Shown: positions 21,501 through 30,141 of the stretch, one piece after another | Position numbering within the stretch: position 1 is the first letter of the stretch | How the letters are laid out: each line of letters begins with the position of its first letter | Source: Dysidea avara | Taxonomy: Eukaryota > Porifera > Demospongiae > Dictyoceratida > Dysideidae | Direction: 5' to 3' | Assembly (NCBI RefSeq): GCF_963678975.1 | Contig: NC_089285.1 | Location: 3,446,531-3,510,530, forward strand | DNA length: 64,000 bases | The notes under the pieces: generated by a model | What the model saw: the letters and a program-made list of their open reading frames with translations, nothing else | The model's database searches: none | Told to the model about the DNA's origin: nothing | Translations under genes and position numbers: made by a program

Positions 21501-24500
21501 TGATCACGTGGCAAAACCTACTCTTTCACACAAACCATTATATTAGCAAGTAATACTGAATCATTGGTATGTGACCTGATTTTGGAAAATCAGTCTTAAT
21601 GTCACGTGTGAAATACATAGAAATATACACTTATATGTGTAACCACTGAAGTACTTATGCACCTGTTAAAATATTTCACAGAATTTCTTGTAATTCAGGG
21701 TACTGACTACTGATCTAATCACTGAGTAGAAATTTGTGATATTTTTTTGATCATAAATATTGCAGTTGTAAAATGTGACATTAATGCTGATTTTCTAAAA
21801 TCTGGTCACATATTCAGTTTGTCTGTGTATACAGCATATTAATCATACAATATGGTAGTACTGTATAGTAGGGATCAGAGGTACCTCTAGCACTGCTCTC
21901 TGTTTTTAATACTGTGTAATGGGTAGAACATACCTGAAAATAAAGTGGAATAGCTGTTCCCTTCCCAGTATAATTGAATCATAGTCAGAGCAAGCATTTA
22001 ATTGCTATTTCCATAGTGACTAGATCGATTGCAGAGGTGCTTGGTTCATATAGTTGGTTTTCATTCACCTGAGCCCTCATTTCTTTTGATATGGGCAAGA
22101 ACAAGTGAGTTATGAAGCTTTAAATATAACCCATACATGTAGTTTGGATGATTCAGATGTGCAAACATGTTTACAACATGAAAACATGCTTGTTCCAGTA
22201 CAAAACCATTGGGATTGAACACATGTTCACCTCTTTGATATTACTATATTTGGGGAAGGGGGTAAAGGTAACGATAGTGGACACTTAATTCCTACTTCAG
22301 AGTGTACAGTACTGCTCAAATGTAATGTCGTCTCATGAGAGTGCGAGCAATAAATTACGAGCTAATTAAAGGGCATGGTACCTGTTTCACTTATGAGTAC
22401 TCATCCAATTTTGTTTGGTATGAATACTTGCAAGCAAAATGGGTGCCACACTCATCTTGCACTTGCGCAAGACAACATTACATTTAAGTGGTACTGCATA
22501 TAGCCATGACTGAATTAAGGATAAATGCCCATTAGTATAACTGCATGGGCACATGACCTCCCTTGTTTCATTGCTTATGATCCTTACTCAAATGTAAAAT
22601 TTTCCCATGCACTTGTTTGTTTACTTTTTTGTAGCATCATTTATGTATGTACTCACTGCATGTTGTTGCTATTCACTACTTCTAATTTTACTGCCAAACT
22701 AAATAGTGTGTTCAGTCCCTGCTACACTAAACTTCAAGCAAGAGTTTCCCTGATACCCTCTTTTTACACTCCTGGACAGGTTATTCAATCACAAGGTTGA
22801 AAGTTCAAAGCCTAAACTTTCATACAGTATACCACTATGTATGTTTCTCCCATGATTCATAGTATTGGAATGCATGCATAGCATATGTATATTTTGGTCC
22901 ATTAATGCACATGTGCAATTTATAAATTTCCCCAAGTGTGCCATATATAATTCCCTAGTGTAGTTCTGTGGTGGTTAAGCCTGCCTGGGCCAGTCACTAA
23001 TGGACCAAACTTTCTGTCCTCTTAAGAAGCATTGAATTAGTATTTGAACTTCAAGGATTTAAAAGTTAATTCCTGGTCTTAAGATAGGTCTCTTTCTTTA
23101 ACTTTACATACTTGTAAATGTAACTGCCAGTGCCATTCAAATTAGTTAACTTTTAAGTACTATTGACTTTGTTGTAGGATGCTGCCTATGAAGCTATTGA
23201 CAATCACAATTATTACTCCAGTGTGGATTACACTACAAGCAATGGTGTTGGAGGGAATAGTGAAGTATATATACCTTATCTGGATCCAGTTCAGACTATA
23301 AAAGGTCAGCCTAAGGTCACAAGCAGTGACTACCAAAGTAGTGACTACCAGAAGTTACCATCCCTTGAAGCAAGCACATACAGTAATCCAAACTATGAGA
23401 AACAAGCTGTGCCATATGAGTATGAGACTTCTACACTGAATTTCAATAGTGGCTTAGAGGATGAAGAAGTGTATGCTGAGGCCTTACCTGAAGGGGAAAA
23501 GATTTATGAGGACCCAGGACATATAGAGGAACATATCTATGCCTGGTTTGAAGAGAGAAAGTTTAGAAAACTAAAAAAGGATAACATCAAGTTTGTCATA
23601 ATTATAAAATTTAGTACTGCTCGTTTAATTGTGATACTGCAGAACACTTCACAAACTTGGGTCTGGTGAATTTGGTGTGGTCAATTTGGGATTGTGGACA
23701 GATGGTTCTACTGATCCTAAGCAAGTTGCAGTGAAGACACTCAACTCAAACTGTTTAGAGTCAGACAGAGTGAAGTTTCTGAGGGAGGCAGCCATTATGG
23801 GTCAGTTTCAACACAACAATGTAGTACAGTTACATGGAGTAGTGACTGAAGAGGAGAACATGATGATTGTATTGGAGTATATGCCTAAGGGAGACCTCCG
23901 AGAATTTTTGTTAGATATGAAACAGAAGTGAGTTTTACCATTGTTTATACCATACGTATTATATGGATGTTACAAAGCAGGACATCACCAGAGGTACATG
24001 ATAACATGAAACATGACTTGTTGGGTTTCTGCAGACAGATATCAGCTGGACTGAACTATCTTTCCAGCAAACACTTCATACACAGAGACCTTGCTGCTAG
24101 GAATGTACTAGTATCAAGTGATGATGTGTGTAAGGTAAGTTACTCACTATCAAACCACAGACCGTGTAGTCTCCAGAGAAATACAACACCTCATACTCAT
24201 GCATCTGGATTAAAATTAATGGCTAACTAATTATTAAAAATTTGAAACTTGATAATAATATTATATTAATGTATTATTGTTTTAAAGAACACAGATCATC
24301 AGTATGATAACAAACACTCAAATCATACACATTCCTATTAAGCCATTTATTGTGTATACATATTCCTTTAGATAGCTGATTTTGGTATGGCACGAGATGT
24401 GGCTGATGACATCTACTATGTCACTACTGGTGGAAAGATACCAGTCAAGTGGACTGCTCTTGAGGTTCTGATGTTGACTTTATACTGAGTATTTTCTAAA

Positions 24501-25387
24501 TTTCCTAATAATTAGGCAATTCTCTACAAGAAATACTCAACACGAAGTGATGTTTGGAGTTTTGGTTGTGTGATGTACGAAGTGTGGAGCCTCGGTCACA
24601 AGCCATTTGAAAAACTTTCCCTTAGACAGGTAACTAAAAGTATTTATATTATTCACCAAATATATATTATATTCTTAATATTTAGTATGTGGAAAAGATT
24701 ACAGCTGGACACAGACTGCCACCACCACCAGGTTGTCCCAGAGCTGTATATGAAGTGATGATACAATGTTGGTGAGACTGTCAGTATAGAATTACAGTAA
24801 ATCAACTTCTCTAAAAGAGATTTTGTCCTAAAGTATTATTGCTTTATGATACATGTATACTTATACTTAATGCACTACAGAAGTATTAATATAAAGGAGT
24901 TGGACATAAACTACTTGTAGAGCACACTGTGAGCATCTTCATCCTCTTCAATGCATTCCCCATGTACTTGACATCACAGACAAGCGGAGAGCTCTAACCT
25001 GCATACTGCTTGCAAAGCATCATGGCTTCTCAAAATATTTATTGTACAACTTCTGATTACAACCTCACAGGGTATAGGTGACAGCTTCAAAACAAAATAT
25101 TGCCTCTAGATAGTGAACATTCTTATTTTATTGAATAAAATTTACTAGCAATTCATACAGTTCTTTTTTGTATATGCCATTATCACTATAGGCATCCAGA
25201 CCCAAAACAACGTCCACTTTCTGGTATGATATTGAAGACACTACAGAAACCTGATGGAACACTGCTGGCTACCTCTGAAGTGACCACTTCTAATGGAGCA
25301 AATCAAACTTCAATGACATTAGGAGCTCCACTTGCTGCTGGTCATCAACTCCATCTTGACCTTCAACATAGTTACACCACTGACTGA
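12446..25387 (+). CDS. Receptor tyrosine kinase B
   Basis: A membrane receptor with intracellular tyrosine kinase activity, inferred from order and motifs. Exons: 12446-12521 (ATG at 12446, or 12467 in the same frame), 16215-16715, 19950-20630, 20953-21062, 23178-23590, 23643-23927, 23981-24134, 24372-24464, 24516-24629, 24686-24771, 25192-25387. From the 12467 start these join to 2688 bp with no stop (895 aa). Order: signal peptide, four-Cys ectodomain, Ser/Thr-rich stalk, TM helix with YYKRGRKR stop-transfer, Tyr-rich juxtamembrane, kinase with [21 protein letters not shown] and tandem Tyr in the activation loop (DIYYVTT). Odd points: APE is ALE, and a second ectodomain exon at 19147-19518 is broken, but exon phases (1-1) allow it to be skipped. 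Ectodomain family not recognised. Exon joins are from consensus sites and paralogue alignment, not from transcripts. Confidence 0.82.
13129..13690 (-). repeat. Diverged copy of the ~840-bp repeat body
   Basis: The sequence begins GTAGTGTGTCGTGCGGCC, the complement of the terminal GGGCCGCACGACACACTAC of the bodies at 42940-43776 and 47101-47940. It keeps further blocks such as ACAGGGTAACCCGCTTATG (body: ACAGGGTAAACCGCGTATG on that strand). It ends at a copy of the CTCTAATAGAACAGTCACC motif. Confidence 0.6.
13755..13835 (-). repeat. tRNA-like SINE head
   Basis: The minus strand reads GGTAGCGGCTGAATGGTTAA and, about 30 bases later, a box B-like GGTCCCTGGTTCCAAC. This matches tRNA internal promoter layout. 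A second copy at 17980-18056 has a better box B (AGGTTCGAGCC). Flanks are shared by both copies (about 13680-14010 and 17905-18205), so this is a repeat, not a tRNA gene. Confidence 0.55.
14771..14952. repeat. Fold-back element, 182 bp
   Basis: The arms TTAGGGATCATAG / CTATGATCCCTAA extend inward through AGTAGGGAAACAAGGG / CCCTTGTTTCCCTACT and ACTAATGGACATTTAATTC. Nearly the whole element is one hairpin. A rearranged relative lies at about 22270-22580. Confidence 0.75.
15850..15911. repeat. Short hairpin repeat GCCTGATATGTACAC
   Basis: GCCTGATATGTACAC and GTGTACATATCAGGC face each other around about 32 bases. The paralogous copy in D is at about 62055-62115, and a third relative is at 59718-59775. 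It sits in the intron between the signal-peptide and ectodomain exons in both B and D. Confidence 0.6.
16215..16715 (+). CDS. B exon 2: four-Cys ectodomain
   Basis: 501 bp, phase 1 both sides (GTAG|TA...ATGG|GTGAGT). It encodes about 167 residues beginning VSSGMGSKNCKD. Conserved landmarks across B, C and D: Cys in KNCKD, VGCTGVV, EFCYQ and PCQMF; TFYPGIW; QSSIVTFTP; VGLYSN; YQVSGN; FNIAIRAHI. Likely N-glycosylation sites are at NVS and NRS. The pattern suggests a compact beta-rich secreted domain; I do not recognise a named family. Confidence 0.82.
17350..17905 (-). repeat. Diverged copy of the repeat body
   Basis: It starts CTGTGTCGTGTGGCCAAG and keeps GAGATATGTGCCTTCAAAT, both related to the body in the C intron (complement). 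It ends near a motif copy at about 17917 followed by the SINE-like head. Confidence 0.5.
17980..18056 (-). repeat. tRNA-like SINE head, second copy
   Basis: The minus strand has GAGGTGGAGTGGTGAAGGAT (box A-like) and GGTCCCAGGTTCGAGCCCTG (box B with GGTTCGA). Spacing is as in a tRNA gene, but the arms do not pair well enough to call a functional tRNA. Confidence 0.55.
18238..18645 (-). repeat. Truncated repeat body plus inverted minisatellite
   Basis: About 240 bp of the body's terminal part (GTTATGCAGCCAAG ... GAGATACATGCCTTC) is followed from about 18476 by degenerate units CAAGTCACCCTGTAGAG. These are the complement of the CTCTACAGGGTGACTTG unit of the large minisatellites in C. This third locus shows that body and minisatellite travel together. 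Confidence 0.6.
18783..19039. repeat. Fold-back MITE, ACAGCCAAGCTGT family
   Basis: Left CCAAAACAACCAAGCTATG and right CACAGCTTGGCTGTTCTG are inverted. Inner arms match through AAGGATGCAGCCTTCCAAAA / TTTTGGAAGGCTGCATCCTT and GATTTCACAAC. Same family as 41628-41837 and 43941-44945. Confidence 0.7.
19147..19518 (+). pseudogene. B: decayed second ectodomain exon
   Basis: After ATATAG the frame reads ASTSNSRQCGAGSLDYDDN, homologous to the second ectodomain of C ([11 protein letters not shown]). Tyr of FCYQ is replaced by a stop (TGTTAACAA). Homology continues (VTFYPGVW, YSLIQSNTVTF, SCQVFNLSQSEQF) and then breaks at about 19470, before the VGLYSN block. No matching donor is seen. Because ectodomain exons are phase-symmetric, skipping it leaves B in frame. 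Confidence 0.8.
19950..20630 (+). CDS. B exon 3: Ser/Thr-rich stalk and TM helix
   Basis: 681 bp, phase 1 in and out. About 170 residues are dominated by Ser and Thr (mucin-like, probably O-glycosylated), then GGSSSSGGAGVIAGVVVGI starts a helix of about 25 residues, ending at WYYKRGRKR. The stalk is much longer than in A (about 60) and similar in type to C. Low-complexity length variation between paralogues is evident. Confidence 0.85.
20953..21062 (+). CDS. B exon 4: cytoplasmic linker
   Basis: 110 bp: SPHYHPSSSPDKLV...DHEYSRPGAGESVTIK. Acceptor CAAAG|GC and donor AAG|GTAAGG. It is longer by 18 bp than the A and C exons. It contains HYHP and EYSRP tyrosines. Confidence 0.75.
21570..21821. 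repeat. Fold-back element, TATGTGACC family
   Basis: TATGTGACCTGATTTTGGAA at the left pairs with TTCTAAAATCTGGTCACATA at the right, extending through TTAATGTCAC. Related ends occur at 27957-28197 and 39551-39790. Confidence 0.65.
22265..22585. repeat. Fold-back element with a nested MITE
   Basis: The outer parts (GTGGACACTTAATTCCTACTT; CATGACTGAATTAA; CCTCCCTTGTTTC) match the fold-back at 14771-14952. Between them, 22307-22490 carries its own inverted ends (CAGTACTGCTCAAATGTAAT / ATTACATTTAAGTGGTACTG), indicating a second insertion. Confidence 0.55.
23178..23590 (+). CDS. B exon 5: Tyr-rich juxtamembrane region
   Basis: 413 bp, about 138 residues with some 17 Tyr, many acidic-flanked (SSDYQSSDYQ, NPNYEKQ, DEEVYAEALPEGEKIYEDPG). 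The last part EEHIYAWFEERKFRKLKK is nearly the same in C and partly in A. These are plausible autophosphorylation and SH2-docking sites (inference). Ends CAA|GTTTGT. Confidence 0.82.
23643..23927 (+). CDS. B exon 6: kinase N-lobe
   Basis: 285 bp. Glycine loop GSGEFG, VAVK lysine, alpha-C Glu in [10 protein letters not shown], hinge [13 protein letters not shown]. Ends CAGAA|GTGAGT. Confidence 0.88.
23981..24134 (+). CDS. B exon 7: catalytic loop
   Basis: 154 bp. Reads HDLLGFCRQISAGLNYLSS then [28 protein letters not shown] is the receptor-type tyrosine kinase form. Donor AAG|GTAAGT. Confidence 0.88.
24372..24464 (+). CDS. B exon 8: DFG and activation loop
   Basis: 93 bp: [20 protein letters not shown] then KIPVKWTALE. 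Activation-loop tandem Tyr present. The normally invariant APE is ALE (CTT for CCT). Donor GAG|GTTCTG, the same weak donor as in A and C. Confidence 0.85.
24516..24771 (+). CDS. B exons 9-10 (24516-24629, 24686-24771)
   Basis: [32 protein letters not shown], then [20 protein letters not shown] and the VYEVMIQCW block split at TG|G. The SDVWSFG Asp and the [12 protein letters not shown]-lobe motif are typical of tyrosine kinases. The two introns here are under 60 bp. Confidence 0.85.
25192..25387 (+). CDS. B exon 11: C-lobe end and tail
   Basis: [20 protein letters not shown], then a polar tail ending [13 protein letters not shown] and TGA. The Arg of KQRP is the conserved C-lobe Arg. The last 13 residues are identical in A, B and C, so the tail is likely constrained. 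Confidence 0.87.
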
Positions 25388-27956
25388 ATGTCCCTTCAAG
25401 TTCATTATTATTGCACATTATGTTTGTACTTTTTATAACTACATATTCCAATTTTTTGCTGACACTGAAATTTGTATGTATACAGATGTTGCTTATATAA
25501 GTTATTACATCCACTACTGATAATTATTGCCAGGTAACCATTTTCTACTTGTGTATATTATCCTTATACATGATAATACCTTATTGTTAACATAAAATGC
25601 AACTATATGTACTGCCTCAGCTGTCATAGAAGTTGGTATTTATTTTCTATGCATGTGTATATCAATGGTGTATACCAATTCCCAAGAGCTATCGGATTAG
25701 GGAGTGTTTTGGATGCTGTAGCACCCCTCTGGAACTTTACTATATTCTAGTTAGGAAGCTATTTAGTAGAAACTATGTATAGGTGCAATTCCCGTGATAG
25801 TGAAAAGGTAGAAAAAGCATGGGAAGGTCTAATCTCTTATGAATTATGATCACTAAAATGTGTGTAATATAAATACTCTATATAATATGAACGGTCAACT
25901 GTACTAGTACTCTAATAGAATATCCAGAATTAAACTATAAGGAAAAATTATACCAGTATGTGAGTTGAAATTGAACCCATTCTGCAATACTATCTCAACA
26001 TTGTGCCAAATGTACTGCCTTACCGATTCATACTTTTTGTGTAGTGAACCATATATTGATAGCTTATTTCAATACTAACTCTGATATAGCTACACAAACA
26101 TGTATAGTGTTTTCTTTAGTTACAAACATGATGCTTGAGTTTAAATGTTTCCTTTTGCGTAAAGCATTGTAAGCATCTTAAGTTAGCAGAACTACAGCGT
26201 CTGAGGGTGCACACAGTCATACATACCTTCATGTTTTAACAAATGAAATTCTAAAGTACATCATCCAGAGAATAATTAAGTTACCATAAGTGATTCTAAA
26301 AGAGGCATTCCTTCTCCTGGGAAAATAAATTGAGTAGTTACAACATAGATTTGATATTGATGATTGTGGTAGCATTAATTTTAGCTCATGATCAGCATTC
26401 TGTAATTAAATTATAATTAGAATAACATTCTGGAAGTTGCATCATCAGATCCCTTGAGAGACAACATTTTTTAATTGTAAGCCATAGCTATACAGAATAC
26501 TACAAGGGCGGATTCAAGGGGGTGCTTGGGATGCTGAAGCACCCCCCCCCCCCCCCTCCAAAATTTTACTACATGCAAGCTAGGAAGCTTCTAGAAGTTG
26601 CAGTATAGGTGCAATTTCACCTTATACGTATTGCATGGACAATGAAAAGATGGAAAGAGAAAGGTAAATGGCTAATATTTTCTTAGAATTACTAAGAGGG
26701 GTTCAAATTATACTTTTGGTGTAAGACTTAACCTAAAAGCTGCTAAAAATAGAAATACTCTAATAGAACAGTCAACTACTCTAATAGAACATCCATCATG
26801 AAATTATGTTTTTCAAAGTTACCAGTGTGTCACACACTGGCAACTTCTTGAAAACACTGTCTTCTTGACCTGTGCACTGCTATTTTATCATTGCTCCAAA
26901 CATCCTGCCATATACTAATCACTTTCTGAGAACAGCTTCTGTCAAACTGATTGTTTAATATAATAGTGAGTATTTTGAGTTGTTGCTATATACAAACTTG
27001 ACGCTTGGGTTGACATACTTAAGTAAAACAGTGAATTTCTTAGCATGTATAAAGTTAAAGAGGGTTAGCGTCTGAAAACTTTTTTGCTTTTGCTTTATGT
27101 TTCATGCTGCATTTATCTGATGGATCTCAGCATCAATTGAAGCTAATAAGATTTAAGAATTTGTACTTCCAAACCTCTTGAAGTATAAGCTGGACTCTGG
27201 TTGTAAAATATGGTGATGGGGCCATAGTTGTAAAAAGTCAGATTGAAATAGTAACAGAACAGTCTGTGGCTATAATACAAAGTTGAAGTTATTTTTGTTT
27301 GTGTGCATTTTAAATCTCTACATGTGACTAAATGACCTCAAGATCCAATCCTGTGTACTGTCTTTGACAATGTATTGCCTTATAATCCAGTAAAATTAAT
27401 TTTAAAAGTGTAGTCCTACTTTTCAACTAAAATTGCTTACACCTGAATTCACCCACAATCTTTCAGTACAATAGAGTATTTAGTTAAAAATAACTACCAG
27501 ATTCAATCTTGTGATAGCTATATTTCAAAAATTTCCAGAGGGAGCATCACCCCAGACCCCCCCCCAGCTGTAAAATTCTATGTCTGCGTACTCTACACAC
27601 TGGTGAGTCTATACTTGTCCTCTCAAGCCCTCTCTTCATTGTTACTATTTGGACATTAAGTTTGAGCCAGCACACTAGCTATACTTTAAGCCGAGCAATA
27701 CACTAAATTAAATTTAAATTAGCAATCCTGCATATTGATGAATTTTAGCATATACAAAATTTAGTAATTCGTGAATTGTGTAATCAATTAGCAAAAAACC
27801 AAAACTCTAAAATTGCTAAATTTAATGTACCGCTAAATTAAGGTATTTGTAATGCAAGACAAGTATACTGGTCATGTGTAGCTGATATTCATCTTTCCCC
27901 TTCCTGTTCTTTAAGATGTAAAGAATAAATTTTTAGTTACTGGCTGTACCCTTTAT
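25388..27956. other. Intergenic B-C, left part; MITE relics
   Basis: No gene. Two related hAT-like relics with GGATGCTG(T/A)AGCACCCC and AGCTAGGAAGCTT are at about 25690-26000 and 26510-26960, the second with a run of about 19 C. CTCTAATAGA motif copies lie at about 25908, 26754 and 26779. Confidence 0.5.
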
Positions 27957-28197
27957 ATGTGACCAGATTTGCAAAAAGGGGTCTTCCACACACATCCACT
28001 TCTATAAACTTGAAAGACTATAACGTAGTGTTCAATAAAGATAAAAACTGAAATTTCCTCCATTCATTAATCTATGTTGGAACTCACTACTGACCAAATT
28101 TCAAATCAACAGTATTTTTCAATCTCAAGTTATGAATTGATAAAGTTCATAAATTGGATGTGTGTGGAAAACCCCTTTTTCACAAATCCGGTCACAT
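27957..28197. repeat. Fold-back element flanked by 16-bp direct repeat
   Basis: ATGTGACCAGATTTGC ... GGTCTTCCACACACATCCA is inverted at the right end (TGGATGTGTGTGGAAAACC ... CACAAATCCGGTCACAT). TGGCTGTACCCTTTAT lies on both sides, at 27941-27956 and 28202-28217. A second copy of the element is at 39551-39790. Confidence 0.7.
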
Positions 28198-28217
28198 ATG
28201 ATGGCTGTACCCTTTAT

Positions 28218-29919
28218 AACAACTGTTTGGGAATATTTTGAAAATGTGCTTCAAGACAATATTAAAATAACAAAGCAGAACTTCGAATTACATCTTGTTA
28301 ATTGTTATACCTCATCAAATAATAACAAAATATTTAAATACCTTAGATCTATTACCAAGTCCAAAAATATTCCATCAGTCATGAACCTTGCGTCTTTGAG
28401 TGCTAAATCCAACTACAGCAAAGTCAACCTATTTAATAAATATTTTCACTCTATTTTCTATGATCCATCTTCTATCCCAACTATTGATGACCTCCCAGCT
28501 ATACACAACTCATTACAATCAATTACTATAACTGTTGCAGATATTTATCAAGCTCTAATCTCATTAGATGTTGACAAAGCTACTGGGATTGACAACATCT
28601 ACCCTAGAGTACTACAAAGTTGTGCTGTAGCTCTTAGTGAACCACTTCATCAACTATTTACTCAATCACTACACCACTCCACTTTACCAACCTGTTGGAA
28701 AATCCACAAAATTGTGCCTATATTTAAGGCAGGTGATTCTAATTGTGTTAAGAACTACCGTAATCTTTAACAAGATTATCTCTCATATTAGCAAGTCTAC
28801 CAAAAATTGTTCTACTGTATAACAGATGCTAATTTTCACTGACCAAATCATCAATGGTCCCTTACAAACAGATGTTATTTACCCTGACATCAGCAAGGCT
28901 TTTGATTCAGTGTCCCATAGTATTTTACTGGTCAAGCTGTGGTCAGTGGGCATAACTGGTACTCTATGGTCTTGGTTCAAGAACTATATTTGGCTAATCG
29001 TTATCAAAAGGTTTCTATCAACAACTGCTATTCTGATTTACTCCCAGTAGTTTCTGATGTCCCACAGGGCAGTATTCTTGGCCCCGTTGCTGTTTTTAGT
29101 TTACATCATTAACACGTCTTCATATATCCATGAAAGCCAGCTACTCAAATTAGCTGATGATGCCAAGTGCTTTATCTATATTAGAGCACTCTCTCATCAT
29201 AAGGCTCTTCAAGACGACATCACTGCTCTTTTAACTTGGTCAAGGGATGTTGATCTGGATTTCAGTTTAAAGAAATTTGTTCATTTATCATTCAAATGTA
29301 AACTTGACACCACTTAAATTATTCTATGTCCAATTCAATTATACCTCATGTCAATTCTCATAAAGATCTCGGATTAATATTATCTGAAGACCTAAGTTGG
29401 GATAAACATTACAAAGACATCACTGCTTGTGCAAACAAAACACTTGGACTAATTGACCGTAATTTTGCCCCCTTCTGCATTGGTTAGACTGTATGTGTAT
29501 CATTGGTAAGATCACAGTTACTCTACTGTACGCAAGTTTGGTGTCCTCATCTAATGAAAGAAATTGTAAGCTTTGAAAGAATTCAATGTCATGCCGCCAT
29601 ACACATCTTGAACAATCACATCAGTTGTTACAAGGACCATAGCATTTGATAAATCTGAGGCTCCTTCCTTTATGTTCATATTTGAATTACAGGACATACT
29701 GTTTACTATCAAATCTATCAAATTACAAACTAGTCAGTTCAACATCAATAACTACATCACTTTCAACTCTACTAATACAGATTACTAGATCAGGTGCCAG
29801 CAACAAACTCTTGTTACCTCAAAATCTCAACAACATATCATGACATTCTTATTTTCATCGTTTACCATCCCTCCATGCCAATTCTAGACTTAAACACGTC
29901 AGTTTTGTTTGTTGAAATC
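28218..29919 (+). mobile_element. Decayed LINE ORF2, RT region (part 1)
   Basis: Broken frames encode a CR1/L2/jockey-like reverse transcriptase: KATGIDNIYPRVLQ, WKIHKIVPIFKAGD, then after a frameshift DISKAFDSVSHSILL (motif A), a PQGSILGP block near 29070, and LADDAKCF as the (F/Y)xDD equivalent. No endonuclease domain is present, so it is 5'-truncated. Several frameshifts and stops show it is dead. It is interrupted at 29920 by the LTR element and resumes at 34238. Confidence 0.8.
29915..29919 (+). repeat. Target-site duplication AAATC (left)
   Basis: AAATC here and at 34238-34242 immediately flank the LTR element; five bp is usual for Ty3/gypsy integrases. Confidence 0.9.
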
Positions 29920-30061
29920 TGTGATAACGCAACAGTTTAATGATTCACATGGATATCATTTTGAACAACTACAATTTAATGCACACCGTCAACTCAACTG
30001 AACAATGCCTGAGTGCGCGCGTGTTACAAATGTGCACATGCGTGAAAATCAATCTACTACA
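29920..30061 (-). repeat. 3' LTR (element on minus strand)
   Basis: 142 bp, plus-strand TGTGATAACG to ATCTACTACA. One substitution from the other LTR. Short for the superfamily but with correct TG/CA ends. Confidence 0.92.
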
Positions 30062-30072
30062 ATCCTCCCCTC
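30062..30072 (-). other. Polypurine tract
   Basis: The minus strand reads GAGGGGAGGAT directly before the 3' LTR, the expected position for plus-strand priming. Confidence 0.8.
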
Positions 30073-30141
30073 AAAAATAAAACTAGGGAGAAAAAAAAAA
30101 AAACTTACAACAATAATGCTTGTAATGAATACAGATAATAG

